From an uncultured bacterium (GTDB taxonomy: Bacteria; Actinomycetota; Coriobacteriia; Coriobacteriales; Coriobacteriaceae): DNA of 64,000 nucleotides. The notes beneath the pieces were generated by a model. That model saw only the letters and a program-made list of their open reading frames with translations, was not told where the DNA came from and did not search any database. The translations under genes were made by a program, and so were the position numbers. Position 1 is the stretch's first letter; each line of letters starts with the position of its first letter. The stretch lies in assembly GCA_905215525.1 (NCBI GenBank), contig CAJMQJ010000010.1:12180-76179 (forward strand), in the 5' to 3' direction. Shown here in pieces: positions 18,233 to 25,802 of the stretch.

Positions 18233-18271
18233 AAACCTGCCAAAATAAACCTGTCCCTTATTGGCAGGTTA
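18233..18271 (-). repeat. Intercistronic inverted repeat after ATPase gene
   Basis: AACCTGCCAA and TTGGCAGGTT, 10-bp arms around an 18-base loop on the minus strand, ending in TTTTAT. It overlaps the ATPase stop and could lower helicase expression. The loop carries GGGACAGGTTTATTTTGGCAGG, which itself repeats part of the arm. Confidence 0.45.
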
Positions 18272-19573
18272 GATGGTGAATTCGGCGAAGTTACGGTCGC
18301 CGCCTGCGGTATCGGTGTCGCCTGTTGCGGTTGCCGGCGCCAACGCGTCGCCGCCGACGCTTTGCAGCAGCTCGGCCACGTTGGCGTCGGGGTTTTGGCA
18401 TAGGATGTCGAGCAGCTCGATAAAGTCACGAATGACTTCACGCGGCGTCAGATGCGTGTCGGCTCCCACGCGACCGAACTCGATCTTGAGGAAGTCCACC
18501 AAGTCGTTCTCGGCAAGCGTGGGCGTCCAGCCAAAGTAGCCGGCATGGATCTGCATGAGTTTTTCGATGAGCACCAGCAGCTCCTCGTAGGTGAGTGGCT
18601 GCAGGCGGATGATGGGTGCGAGCATGTCCTTAAGGTCCTCGCGCGCAAAGCGACCCTGAGCGAGTCGGCTGCGCAGAGCCTCGTAGGAGAACACGCCGCG
18701 GCGGCGGTCTTCGATGGAGGTTGGCGTGCCGCCCATGATCATGCCCAGGTACTGTGCCTTGCCCTGAAGTGTGTCGTTGTACATGGTCAGGATCTTCTCG
18801 TAGTTGTACTGGCGCGTGATGGCATTGGGAATCTTATACAGATTCACGAGCTCGTCGATGAGCACCAGCATGCCCTTGTAGCCACTGCAAACCAAAAAAC
18901 GCGCGATGAGTTTGACGTAGTCGTACCAGTCGTCATCGCTGATGATGGTCGAGGAGCCCAGCTCGGCGCGTGCCTCGCTCTTGGTGCGGTATTCGCCGCG
19001 AATCCATTTGGTCACGCGGCTCATGGTCTCTTCGTCGCCCCCGGATGCGGCCATGCGATAGCGGCGGAGCATGCGGGTGAAGTCGAAGCCGTGGACCATC
19101 TCCTCGAGCGGGGCCAGTTGGGCATTGACGACCGACTCGTCGACGTCGGCACACGAGGCGACCCAGCGATCCAGAATAAGGTTGAGCGCACCGCCCTCGG
19201 GGCGCGTCTTGGTCGATATATTGCGGATGAGCTCGCGGTAGGTGGCAAGACCCTGTCCCTGACCGCCCTGCAGGCGGCGCTCGGGCGACAGGTCGGCATC
19301 AGCGACGACGAATCCCTCGCCCATGGCGTGCGTGCGGATAGTCTGGAGCAAAAAGCTCTTGCCGGCGCCGTAACGACCGACCAGAAAGCGGAAGCTCGCG
19401 CCACCGTCGGCGATGAGACTCAGATCGGTGAGCAGGGCGCGGATCTCGACCTCGCGCCCTACGGTGATGTAAGGAAGGCCGATGCGCGGGACCACGCCGC
19501 CCTTGAGCGAGTTGAGAATGACGGCAGCGACGCGCTTGGGCACGCGAGGTGCTGCGGATGCGGTATCACTCAT
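18269..19573 (-). CDS. DUF2791 P-loop ATPase, BrxD/SngB-like
   Basis: 434 residues, one ATPase domain. Walker A is GRYGAGKS (66-73) and Walker B is MLVLIDE ending at D240/E241. The overall sequence matches DUF2791 ATP-binding proteins, which include BrxD of type 2 BREX and SngB of Shango. The start overlaps the end of the TerB-domain gene by 8 bases, which implies translational coupling. The C-terminal 30 residues are Ala/Thr/Gly-rich and probably flexible. With no BREX methyltransferase or PglZ nearby, Shango fits better than BREX. Confidence 0.85.
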   Translation of the reverse strand: MSDTASAAPRVPKRVAAVILNSLKGGVVPRIGLPYITVGREVEIRALLTDLSLIADGGASFRFLVGRYGAGKSFLLQTIRTHAMGEGFVVADADLSPERRLQGGQGQGLATYRELIRNISTKTRPEGGALNLILDRWVASCADVDESVVNAQLAPLEEMVHGFDFTRMLRRYRMAASGGDEETMSRVTKWIRGEYRTKSEARAELGSSTIISDDDWYDYVKLIARFLVCSGYKGMLVLIDELVNLYKIPNAITRQYNYEKILTMYNDTLQGKAQYLGMIMGGTPTSIEDRRRGVFSYEALRSRLAQGRFAREDLKDMLAPIIRLQPLTYEELLVLIEKLMQIHAGYFGWTPTLAENDLVDFLKIEFGRVGADTHLTPREVIRDFIELLDILCQNPDANVAELLQSVGGDALAPATATGDTDTAGGDRNFAEFTI

Positions 19574-21326
19574 GGTCTAGGTATCCTCTCACGTCTGCTT
19601 CGTAGTCCTCGATAATCTGCGGCCCTGCCGCGCTAAATTCAATTACGGTGTCGCCCACCAGGTCAAAGAGCGCCTCGTTGATGGTATCGACGAGCATGTC
19701 CTCGCTCTGCTCCGATTGCACTACCGCCGATTCCGCCTGTACTGCGTTGTGCTCGAGCAGCGCGCGGAGATAGGCGTCTGCGGCGGGCGCGAGTTCGTTT
19801 GTGGCGTCAGCGGGCGTAGCAGCTGCGAACGCGGGCGTCGGCGCGAGAAGCGGTGCCACGACACCAAACTGTTCGGTGGATATGGTCGGCTCGTCGGACT
19901 CGTCCTGCCCTGCGGCCGCCGCGACCGCCTCGACCGTCGCGGCGGCCGCAGGCTCGGCTTCCGGTTGCCCTGAGTCCGCTGCCTCGGCTTCTGCGGACGC
20001 GCCATCCTCGCGTTCCTCGTCGATCAAAAGCGCTTCGCGCGTTTGCGCGGCGGCGCTCCGAATGTGTCCCAGCTGACTCAGATCGATATCGATCTTGACG
20101 GGCTGGTGTGCGGCGTCCCACGAAAGCCATGCCACAATCTCGTCATCGATAATCTTGGCCAGATATTTGGGGACCTTTTCTTCCTTAAGGGGATGGGCGG
20201 GGTCCAGCGCCAGGCGTAGGCGTTGGTCGCAGGCGCGCATCATTTCACCGAGCTTGCTGCTCTTTTGCCTGCTGCCGTGGATACGCATGCATTCCCAAAA
20301 GCCGTTTTGGCAACGGTAGATATGGATAGGATTCAGGCGGTATTCGCAGTCCTCGTGGCGCTCGGGCGCAAAGAATACGGCCGAGGCAAACATGGTGTAG
20401 GGCATGGCCGTCTCCTCCCCAAATAAGCTCGCCACGATGCCGGTCTTTCGGTGCGTGTCATAGTAGCGCGCCATACGGACATACACGGCGCATGCCACGT
20501 GGCGCAGATCGCAGTGGTGGCTGCGGTCGAGCCGCGAGTTACTTAGGTTGTACGTGGAGAGGGCGTTGATGGCGGCCATGAGTCGTTCCTCGCGCACCTC
20601 ATCGGGCGGAAGGGGGAGCGTGGGCTCGGAGATTTTGCGACGCTTAGGGGTCTGGCCGGACGGTGCCGGTGCTGGTACAAGGTCTCGTGCCGCGCGCCGC
20701 AGCTCGACAAGGGCGTTATCGAACATGACGGTTTTAGAGTCGCGAAGCAGCTTGGGGTCGAGCCCGTGGAACACGGCGTAATCCTGCAGCCACACGCGCG
20801 CAAACCGGTCGATGCCGGGCTCGAAGGCGCGATAGACATCCCAAAAGGCCTTGATCTTGTTAAAACCATCGAGCGGATTATCTACGCCAATGCCGCAAAT
20901 CAGCTCATAGAGATACAGAAAGGCAAAGGACGTAGACGTTTCCTCGACGGTTCCGCGGCGCACTTGGGCACGCCAGGTAAAGTAGCCGCGCAACTGTCGA
21001 TCGCTCATGGCATTGTAGGTGGGAAAGTACGACTTAAAGGTGCCGTTGTAGGGGCAGTCGTCCTCAAAGTCGGCCATCAGCAGGCCTTGGCGGTAGAAAA
21101 GCTCGGCTTCCGAAAGCCAACGACCCGCGCCGCCCTTGGGGTCATCCTGCCAGCGCGATATCTCGCGCATTTTGCGGTACTGGTCGGGGAGGAAATTCTG
21201 CATCTGTCGGCCGGTTTTGAGAATCGGCTCGTCTGCGTAGATTTCGTTTGAGAAGCGGGCGGACTGATGGGTCCGGGCCTCGGCCATAATGCGCTCGATG
21301 AGCATCTTGATGTCCTGGTCGGCCAC
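19566..21326 (-). CDS. TerB-N/TerB-C domain protein, SngA-like (Shango system)
   Basis: 586 residues, first gene of the operon. The N-terminal part (about 45-215) has the TerB-N signature (SDRQLRGYFTWRAQVRRG, then FAFLYLYELICGIG). An acidic, Ala-rich linker spans about 425-505. The end (NEALFDLVGDTVIEF, then IIEDYEADV) resembles TerB-C. The GTG start at 21326 has GGAGAGG upstream. TerB-type domains occur in stress and conflict systems. The gene order TerB protein, ATPase, helicase is that of Shango. The role assignment rests on this synteny. Confidence 0.85.
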   Translation of the reverse strand: MADQDIKMLIERIMAEARTHQSARFSNEIYADEPILKTGRQMQNFLPDQYRKMREISRWQDDPKGGAGRWLSEAELFYRQGLLMADFEDDCPYNGTFKSYFPTYNAMSDRQLRGYFTWRAQVRRGTVEETSTSFAFLYLYELICGIGVDNPLDGFNKIKAFWDVYRAFEPGIDRFARVWLQDYAVFHGLDPKLLRDSKTVMFDNALVELRRAARDLVPAPAPSGQTPKRRKISEPTLPLPPDEVREERLMAAINALSTYNLSNSRLDRSHHCDLRHVACAVYVRMARYYDTHRKTGIVASLFGEETAMPYTMFASAVFFAPERHEDCEYRLNPIHIYRCQNGFWECMRIHGSRQKSSKLGEMMRACDQRLRLALDPAHPLKEEKVPKYLAKIIDDEIVAWLSWDAAHQPVKIDIDLSQLGHIRSAAAQTREALLIDEEREDGASAEAEAADSGQPEAEPAAAATVEAVAAAAGQDESDEPTISTEQFGVVAPLLAPTPAFAAATPADATNELAPAADAYLRALLEHNAVQAESAVVQSEQSEDMLVDTINEALFDLVGDTVIEFSAAGPQIIEDYEADVRGYLDHE

Positions 21327-21363
21327 CGCTTCTCCTCTCCTAACGCAGCTTCGGTGACCTCAT

Positions 21364-21369
21364 ATCATA
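21364..21369 (-). promoter_or_regulatory. Extended -10 promoter of the Shango-like operon
   Basis: On the minus strand TGCTATGAT forms an extended -10 (TATGAT at 21364-21369), about 38 bases before the GTG start. No strong -35 is visible. Confidence 0.4.
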
Positions 21370-21414
21370 GCACAGCATCAAACAGGTGTTCGAGATGCTG
21401 CTGCGTAGATAGAT

Positions 21415-22131
21415 TTAGAACAGGAGGGCGTAGATGACGGCGATGACGACGGAGGGGAGCATATTGGCCGTGCGGAAGGTCTGAGGACGGATGAGGTTGA
21501 CGCCGACGCAGAAGATGAGCATGGAGCCTACGAGCGAAAGGCTGTCGAGGGCTGCCGTGGTCATGATGGGGGAGAGTGCGCCGGCAAACAGCGTGATCGT
21601 CCCCTGGAACACGGCGACGGGCAGGGCGGAGAAGATGCAGCCGCGGCCAAGCGAGGCCGTCATGGTGCAGACGATGATGCAGTCCAGTGCGCCCTTGAGG
21701 GCAAGCGTTGACCAGTCGCCGAGCAGGCCGTCCTGGATCGATCCCACAATGGCCATGGCGCCGATGCACACGGTGAGTGAAGTCGAGACAAAAGCGTTGG
21801 TGAACTCGTTATCGCCCTCACTGCCAGTCTTGCGCTTGAGCCATTCGCCAAGGTTCTCGATGGCGGCCTCCAAGTTGATGGCCTCGCCGATGAGCGAACC
21901 GAGCGCAAATGAGACGATGAGCATGGTGGTACCGGTGGTCGCTAGCGCCTTTCCATCGATGATGAGCATCTTTTGCATGGTGCCGCCCAGGCCGATAAAC
22001 AGGACGCACAGCCCCGATGCTTTCATGAGCGTGTCTTGGATGCGCGGTGTAATGAAGCGGCCGCCCGCTAATCCCAAAAGACCGCCCGCAACTAAAAGCG
22101 CAACGTTGATGATTGTTCCCAAGCCCGGCAT
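21415..22131 (-). CDS. DUF554 membrane protein (YdfK family)
   Basis: 238 residues, about seven hydrophobic helices. It begins PGLGTIINVALLVAGGLLG, the standard DUF554 N-terminus, and contains the conserved TSLTVCIGAMAIVGSIQDG block. The family is proposed to be a transporter of unknown substrate. AGGAGGG precedes the ATG at 22131, while longer frames upstream lack this. It is separated from the secreted-protein cluster upstream by a small palindrome. Confidence 0.85.
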   Translation of the reverse strand: MPGLGTIINVALLVAGGLLGLAGGRFITPRIQDTLMKASGLCVLFIGLGGTMQKMLIIDGKALATTGTTMLIVSFALGSLIGEAINLEAAIENLGEWLKRKTGSEGDNEFTNAFVSTSLTVCIGAMAIVGSIQDGLLGDWSTLALKGALDCIIVCTMTASLGRGCIFSALPVAVFQGTITLFAGALSPIMTTAALDSLSLVGSMLIFCVGVNLIRPQTFRTANMLPSVVIAVIYALLF

Positions 22132-22200
22132 GAGCCCTCCTGTATTGATGCCAACGTGGCAATCGTAGCAGAACGAAATGCGAGGCACATCGCGACTCAT

Positions 22201-22226
22201 CTAATACGTTATATAAGTGGTATTAG
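22201..22226. repeat. AT-rich palindrome upstream of DUF554 gene
   Basis: CTAATAC (22201-22207) and GTATTAG (22220-22226) around a 12-base AT-rich centre. It lies between the secreted-protein cluster and the DUF554 gene, and could be an operator. Confidence 0.35.
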
Positions 22227-22249
22227 GAATGATGCGCAGCATTTAAGCC

Positions 22250-23680
22250 TCAGGTGGTTGTCGGGACATAGGGATAGTAGTCAAAGCGCAGTGTCATAAG
22301 CCGCTGTGGGGATTCAATAGCCGCGGCGATGATATTGGCATCGCGGGCACGATCAAACCCTTCGAGTTCGATCTGATACGAGACGTCTTGCATAATGTCC
22401 AGACGTCGCCAGGCTAGAAGTGTGTCGCCATCGAATTCCAAGGTCTTGCCTCCGTCTGGGGCAACGGCGTATAGACGCAGTTTAGCGGTGGTTGCAGGGT
22501 CGACAACCGTGACCTTTTTAATTTCGTTTCGAGTATTCTTGGCGCCCAACAAGGTGAGCAGTGTTGGGGCCACGACCTCGCCTGATGGCAAAAAGACGAC
22601 TTCGATGGATTCGGGAAATGCGATGATGGCCGACTTGCGGACGGGCTGATTGGCGGCGGCAACTTCGATGTTTGCAGCATCGATGACCTCTGTGTGGTCG
22701 AGGGCGGCAAGCACGCAGCAGTTACCTTCATCGATCTCCTGAGGATCAGCAAGCCCCAGACTGTCCGCGAGCTCGGGATCGTTTGGACCGGTAGCGGGCT
22801 CATTCGGTGCTTCGAAAGAAGCTGGGACGCTGTTTGTCGGCGACAGCGTGTCGCCCGCACCTGCTTCTTTGTCCGTGCTCTCTTCTTGTATGGTTGCGTT
22901 GATGGGTTCGTCGTTTGAGGGGAGCGTCTTGGCGTCAAGCGCGGAGGGGAGAATTCTGATGGCTCCGGATCCGTTCCACTCCATTTCGAGAAGCGCCGGG
23001 TCGGCAAGAATGCGTTGCCTGCTTTGCGCGTGGGCATCGATTTCAATAGGGCCTGCCTCTGTCCCTCGTGTAAGGCTGAGTGATCCGGCTGACTTCTCGA
23101 AATGAGCGTCTGTGTCTTTGGTGCTGATGGCGTAGAACAGCAGGGATGCTTCTCCCGCCGCGATGGCATCGGTGTCGGCTTTGGTCAGCCGCAACGATGC
23201 TGTGAATGAGAGGGTGGGCTGCACATCGTCTGCATTCGTGGCGGCGCAGCCCAGACATATACCGCCTCCTTTCTCGAAAAACGCACCGTCGAAGGCGACC
23301 TTCGCTCCGTTCGCCGAGTCATCGACCGAAGCGATGTCGATGCGCAGCTCTAAATTGCATGGATCGCCATCTGCATCGAGCACAACCGAGCGCCATGTGC
23401 AGACGGCGCACCCCGCCTGGGAGCCGTTTGCCTTGTTCGAACGATTGATATCCACGACTATCGAGCCGTCCGTATTACGACGAAGGCATCCCGAGGTTGA
23501 GATTGCGGCCTGTGCGATCGAAAAACGCTTGCACGCAATGGCGCTCGACGGATTTGGTGCAGAGCTTAGGGCTGCTGGTAAGGAGTCCGCCATGACGGGA
23601 GTCGCCCAAGCGGCGACAGGCGTTCCGGTTGCGAGCGCGCCGCAGAGTGCGACGACGGGCAAAAGGTTCTTCGATGCCAT
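22250..23680 (-). CDS. Secreted protein of unknown function, Cys-containing
   Basis: 476 residues. The N-terminus has a signal peptide (hydrophobic 5-25, cleavage about 27-31). The mature part has several cysteines: near 49 and 65, CAVC (about 91-94), CLGC (about 142-145) and CC near 346. It is probably beta-rich, with a Pro/Glu/Thr-rich linker near 265-330. There is no LPxTG or C-terminal helix, so retention may depend on partners. AAGGAGA lies before the ATG. It is the last gene of the five-gene minus-strand cluster. I do not recognise a family. Confidence 0.7.
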   Translation of the reverse strand: MASKNLLPVVALCGALATGTPVAAWATPVMADSLPAALSSAPNPSSAIACKRFSIAQAAISTSGCLRRNTDGSIVVDINRSNKANGSQAGCAVCTWRSVVLDADGDPCNLELRIDIASVDDSANGAKVAFDGAFFEKGGGICLGCAATNADDVQPTLSFTASLRLTKADTDAIAAGEASLLFYAISTKDTDAHFEKSAGSLSLTRGTEAGPIEIDAHAQSRQRILADPALLEMEWNGSGAIRILPSALDAKTLPSNDEPINATIQEESTDKEAGAGDTLSPTNSVPASFEAPNEPATGPNDPELADSLGLADPQEIDEGNCCVLAALDHTEVIDAANIEVAAANQPVRKSAIIAFPESIEVVFLPSGEVVAPTLLTLLGAKNTRNEIKKVTVVDPATTAKLRLYAVAPDGGKTLEFDGDTLLAWRRLDIMQDVSYQIELEGFDRARDANIIAAAIESPQRLMTLRFDYYPYVPTTT

Positions 23681-23698
23681 GGGGTCTCCTTAGCTAAT

Positions 23699-23980
23699 TT
23701 AGTGCGGCCTGTCCGTGTTTCGTTTCTGGCTGCGTTTGATGTGCAGACCGAGGCCGGCGGTTCCCGCACCTGCTGCCGTGGCGCCTGCTGCCAAGAGCCA
23801 TCGTCTGTCGTCTGTCTGTGCCAACGGTTCCTTGCAGTTGCCGCGGTCGAGCTCCGAGAGGTCGACCGTCACTTGCGTGGCGGCCTGCGCCTGTTCTTGC
23901 TGGGCAAAGGCCATGGCTGGCCCAAACGCTAGGATACTGACGGCGGCGGCCAGGGCGACGGCCTTATGCCGTGTGCGCAC
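23699..23980 (-). CDS. Small secreted, membrane-anchored protein
   Basis: About 93 residues. A signal peptide (hydrophobic core then MAFAQ) leads to a short exposed part of about 30 residues. A C-terminal hydrophobic helix of Ala/Gly residues and a basic tail (HIKRSQKR) follow, the layout of a tail-anchored surface protein without a sortase motif. I chose the GTG at 23980, which overlaps the stop of the upstream gene and suits re-initiation. A TTG at 24010 is an alternative. The function is unknown, but it probably belongs with its neighbours in one envelope assembly. Confidence 0.55.
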   Translation of the reverse strand: MRTRHKAVALAAAVSILAFGPAMAFAQQEQAQAATQVTVDLSELDRGNCKEPLAQTDDRRWLLAAGATAAGAGTAGLGLHIKRSQKRNTDRPH

Positions 23981-24563
23981 CGGGCTCGACCGTCCAGGTG
24001 ATCGTTGCAACCTGATCGCCTTCGCCGGTTACGCGGAAGATGTCGCGCGTGACGCGGGCGACGTTTCCGCTTGTCTTGAGCTTAATTTTGTCCGTGCCGC
24101 CGGCAATGCCCTGGTAGCCCATGTCGAAGGCTGCATTCTTGGAAAGATCGAGGCCCGTCTCCTGCATTGCGGCGCTGGCGTTCTGGAGTGCGCCGTCGGG
24201 GCCGACCTTAAAGTCGATGGAATTCTGCGCGGTTCCGGCCTTGGCGTCGGCGGCAATGGTCCAGGTGTTCATGGCGTCGATCTTCATGTTGGTGACATGG
24301 ATGCCGTAGGCCGAATGATTGTCGATGGTGGTCGCGTCTTCTGAGGGGCCCTGAAGCGTGCCGTCGGCCTTGGCGACGAAGGGAATAACCGTCGGAACTT
24401 TGAACTCTACGTTGTCGATCTCGGTCCTGACCATTACTTTCGTGGTTCCAACGCGCCCGGCTGCCAGAGCTGGCGTCGGGGCGGCGCCCATTGCGAGCGC
24501 GAGCGCGAGCCCTGCGCCCACGACGAGCGCTCTGGCTCCGTTCATGTTCCTGGTGATGTCCAT
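23964..24563 (-). CDS. Secreted WxL-like surface protein
   Basis: 199 residues with a signal peptide (cleavage near ALAAG, about 34-36). The rest is a predicted beta-rich domain ending in ATITWTVEPG. That ending resembles the distal motif of WxL domains (TWTL near the C-terminus), which bind peptidoglycan in Gram-positive bacteria. The first WxL motif is not evident, so this is tentative. AAAGGAA precedes the ATG. It overlaps the next gene. Confidence 0.65.
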   Translation of the reverse strand: MDITRNMNGARALVVGAGLALALAMGAAPTPALAAGRVGTTKVMVRTEIDNVEFKVPTVIPFVAKADGTLQGPSEDATTIDNHSAYGIHVTNMKIDAMNTWTIAADAKAGTAQNSIDFKVGPDGALQNASAAMQETGLDLSKNAAFDMGYQGIAGGTDKIKLKTSGNVARVTRDIFRVTGEGDQVATITWTVEPGAHTA

Positions 24564-24653
24564 GGTCGTTCCTTTCTATTCGCCGCGGGCCGTCCCCGCG
24601 ATGATTGGACGAATGCTGGTGAATTGCGTGCGGTGCCGCGTCGGCCGAAAAAG

Positions 24654-25163
24654 CTAGTTCTCGGCTTGCTCAACCCGTACCTTGACACGTGTCGGATTGC
24701 CGTGGCTGTCGAGGGTCTTGGCATCGAGTGCCTGGATCTCGATGTATGCCTCGCCTTCTTTGATGTCGCCGGCGGGGCACGTCTCGATTGTCTTGCCGGT
24801 CTCGACCACACCGGATTCGTACATGGTCTCGTCGTTTTGGATGACGCGGAATCGCTGGGGAAATTTATTGTCTTGGACGTTTTGCACGTTGACGCGCAGC
24901 TTGCCGTCCTCCTGTAGCTGAGCGACCGGCGCGACCGAAATCGTCATTATGTTGTCGCGGACGATGGCATCGAGCTCATCTTGGATTTCTTGTCGCGATT
25001 TGCCCTCTGCCGTCGTGACTGAGGCGCCCGCTTCGGGCACGGGCTGCGACTGCCAGGCGTATAGCCCTACGGCGATGAGGGCGCAGACGATAGCCAGGCA
25101 GACAACGACGAGTTTCTTGCGACGCCCCAGTCCTGCGAGGCGGGGCGGCTTCTTCGCACTCAT
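24654..25163 (-). CDS. Membrane-anchored extracellular protein, unknown
   Basis: 169 residues. A short basic N-terminus (KKPPRLAGLGRRKK) precedes one membrane helix (about 18-38), then an exposed domain of about 130 residues with predicted beta structure and no recognisable motif. The start overlaps the stop of the 98-residue gene upstream (4 bases), so translation is coupled. The topology, cytoplasmic N-terminus and outside C-terminal domain, would suit an anchor for the secreted proteins encoded next. Confidence 0.65.
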   Translation of the reverse strand: MSAKKPPRLAGLGRRKKLVVVCLAIVCALIAVGLYAWQSQPVPEAGASVTTAEGKSRQEIQDELDAIVRDNIMTISVAPVAQLQEDGKLRVNVQNVQDNKFPQRFRVIQNDETMYESGVVETGKTIETCPAGDIKEGEAYIEIQALDAKTLDSHGNPTRVKVRVEQAEN

Positions 25164-25456
25164 GCGGCGTCCTTGGTGGTGTAGACACGTGCGAACGTGG
25201 ACGGGTCCGCTCCAAAGAGCATGTGAAGCATCAGGCGGCGCGAGTAGATGAGCTCGTCAAAGTCGTGAGGGAGCTCGATGTCGTGGATACGCGCGATGTG
25301 GTGGGCGAGCGCCGAGAACGACTCGGGGTCGCAGATAACATCGGTGGTGACGTGGTAGACCGCCGTATCGGGGAACGCCTCTTCGTCGAAAGGCAGGAGA
25401 TAGGGATCGTCGTCGACCTCGATGGCGACGCCGTACTGGGGCCAGTAATATGCCAT
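25160..25456 (-). CDS. Small hypothetical cytoplasmic protein
   Basis: 98 residues, acidic, with no membrane segment or signal peptide. CAGGGAGG lies before the ATG at 25456. Its stop overlaps the start of the membrane-anchored gene, making it the first gene of the cluster. No family recognised. Confidence 0.6.
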   Translation of the reverse strand: MAYYWPQYGVAIEVDDDPYLLPFDEEAFPDTAVYHVTTDVICDPESFSALAHHIARIHDIELPHDFDELIYSRRLMLHMLFGADPSTFARVYTTKDAA

Positions 25457-25802
25457 GGGAACCTCCCTGCTTCTGGGGCCAAAACTTCTATCGGTTTTGG
25501 TTGTCGACGCCGACCGTATCAGCCGCTACTTGACCAATTTCTGACCAAATGCTTGACGGATTGACATCTCCGCAGGTAAAAGGTGGAAAAAATTACTCCA
25601 ACTTTTTTCGAGCGACAATCGAGCGGTCGGCGACGGCGGGGCGATATGTGTCAAAAGCATCGTCTGCCGAGGAAGCCTTGCCGTTCGCCGAATTGCACAA
25701 ACGTAAAAATCGCCAATTATGGAGACGGTCTCGAACACGTCGACGAAACGATGCGGTAACATCTCCCTGCAAACACTGTAGTTAGCTAAAGGGGGAGTTC
25801 GC
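25457..25802. other. Intergenic region between divergent operons
   Basis: 346 bases with no gene. It contains four TTGAC/CTGACC boxes in near-direct repeat (25530-25564), the near-palindrome AAAAGGTGGA...TCCAACTTTT followed by T (25577-25609), and a possible -10 TAACAT (TGCGGTAACAT) near 25755-25760 before the dehydrogenase operon. Confidence 0.5.

Noticed and set aside
15708..21326. Type 2 BREX system
   Set aside because: BrxD- and BrxHI-like proteins are present, but PglX/PglW methyltransferase or kinase, PglZ and BrxC are absent. The TerB protein points to Shango instead.
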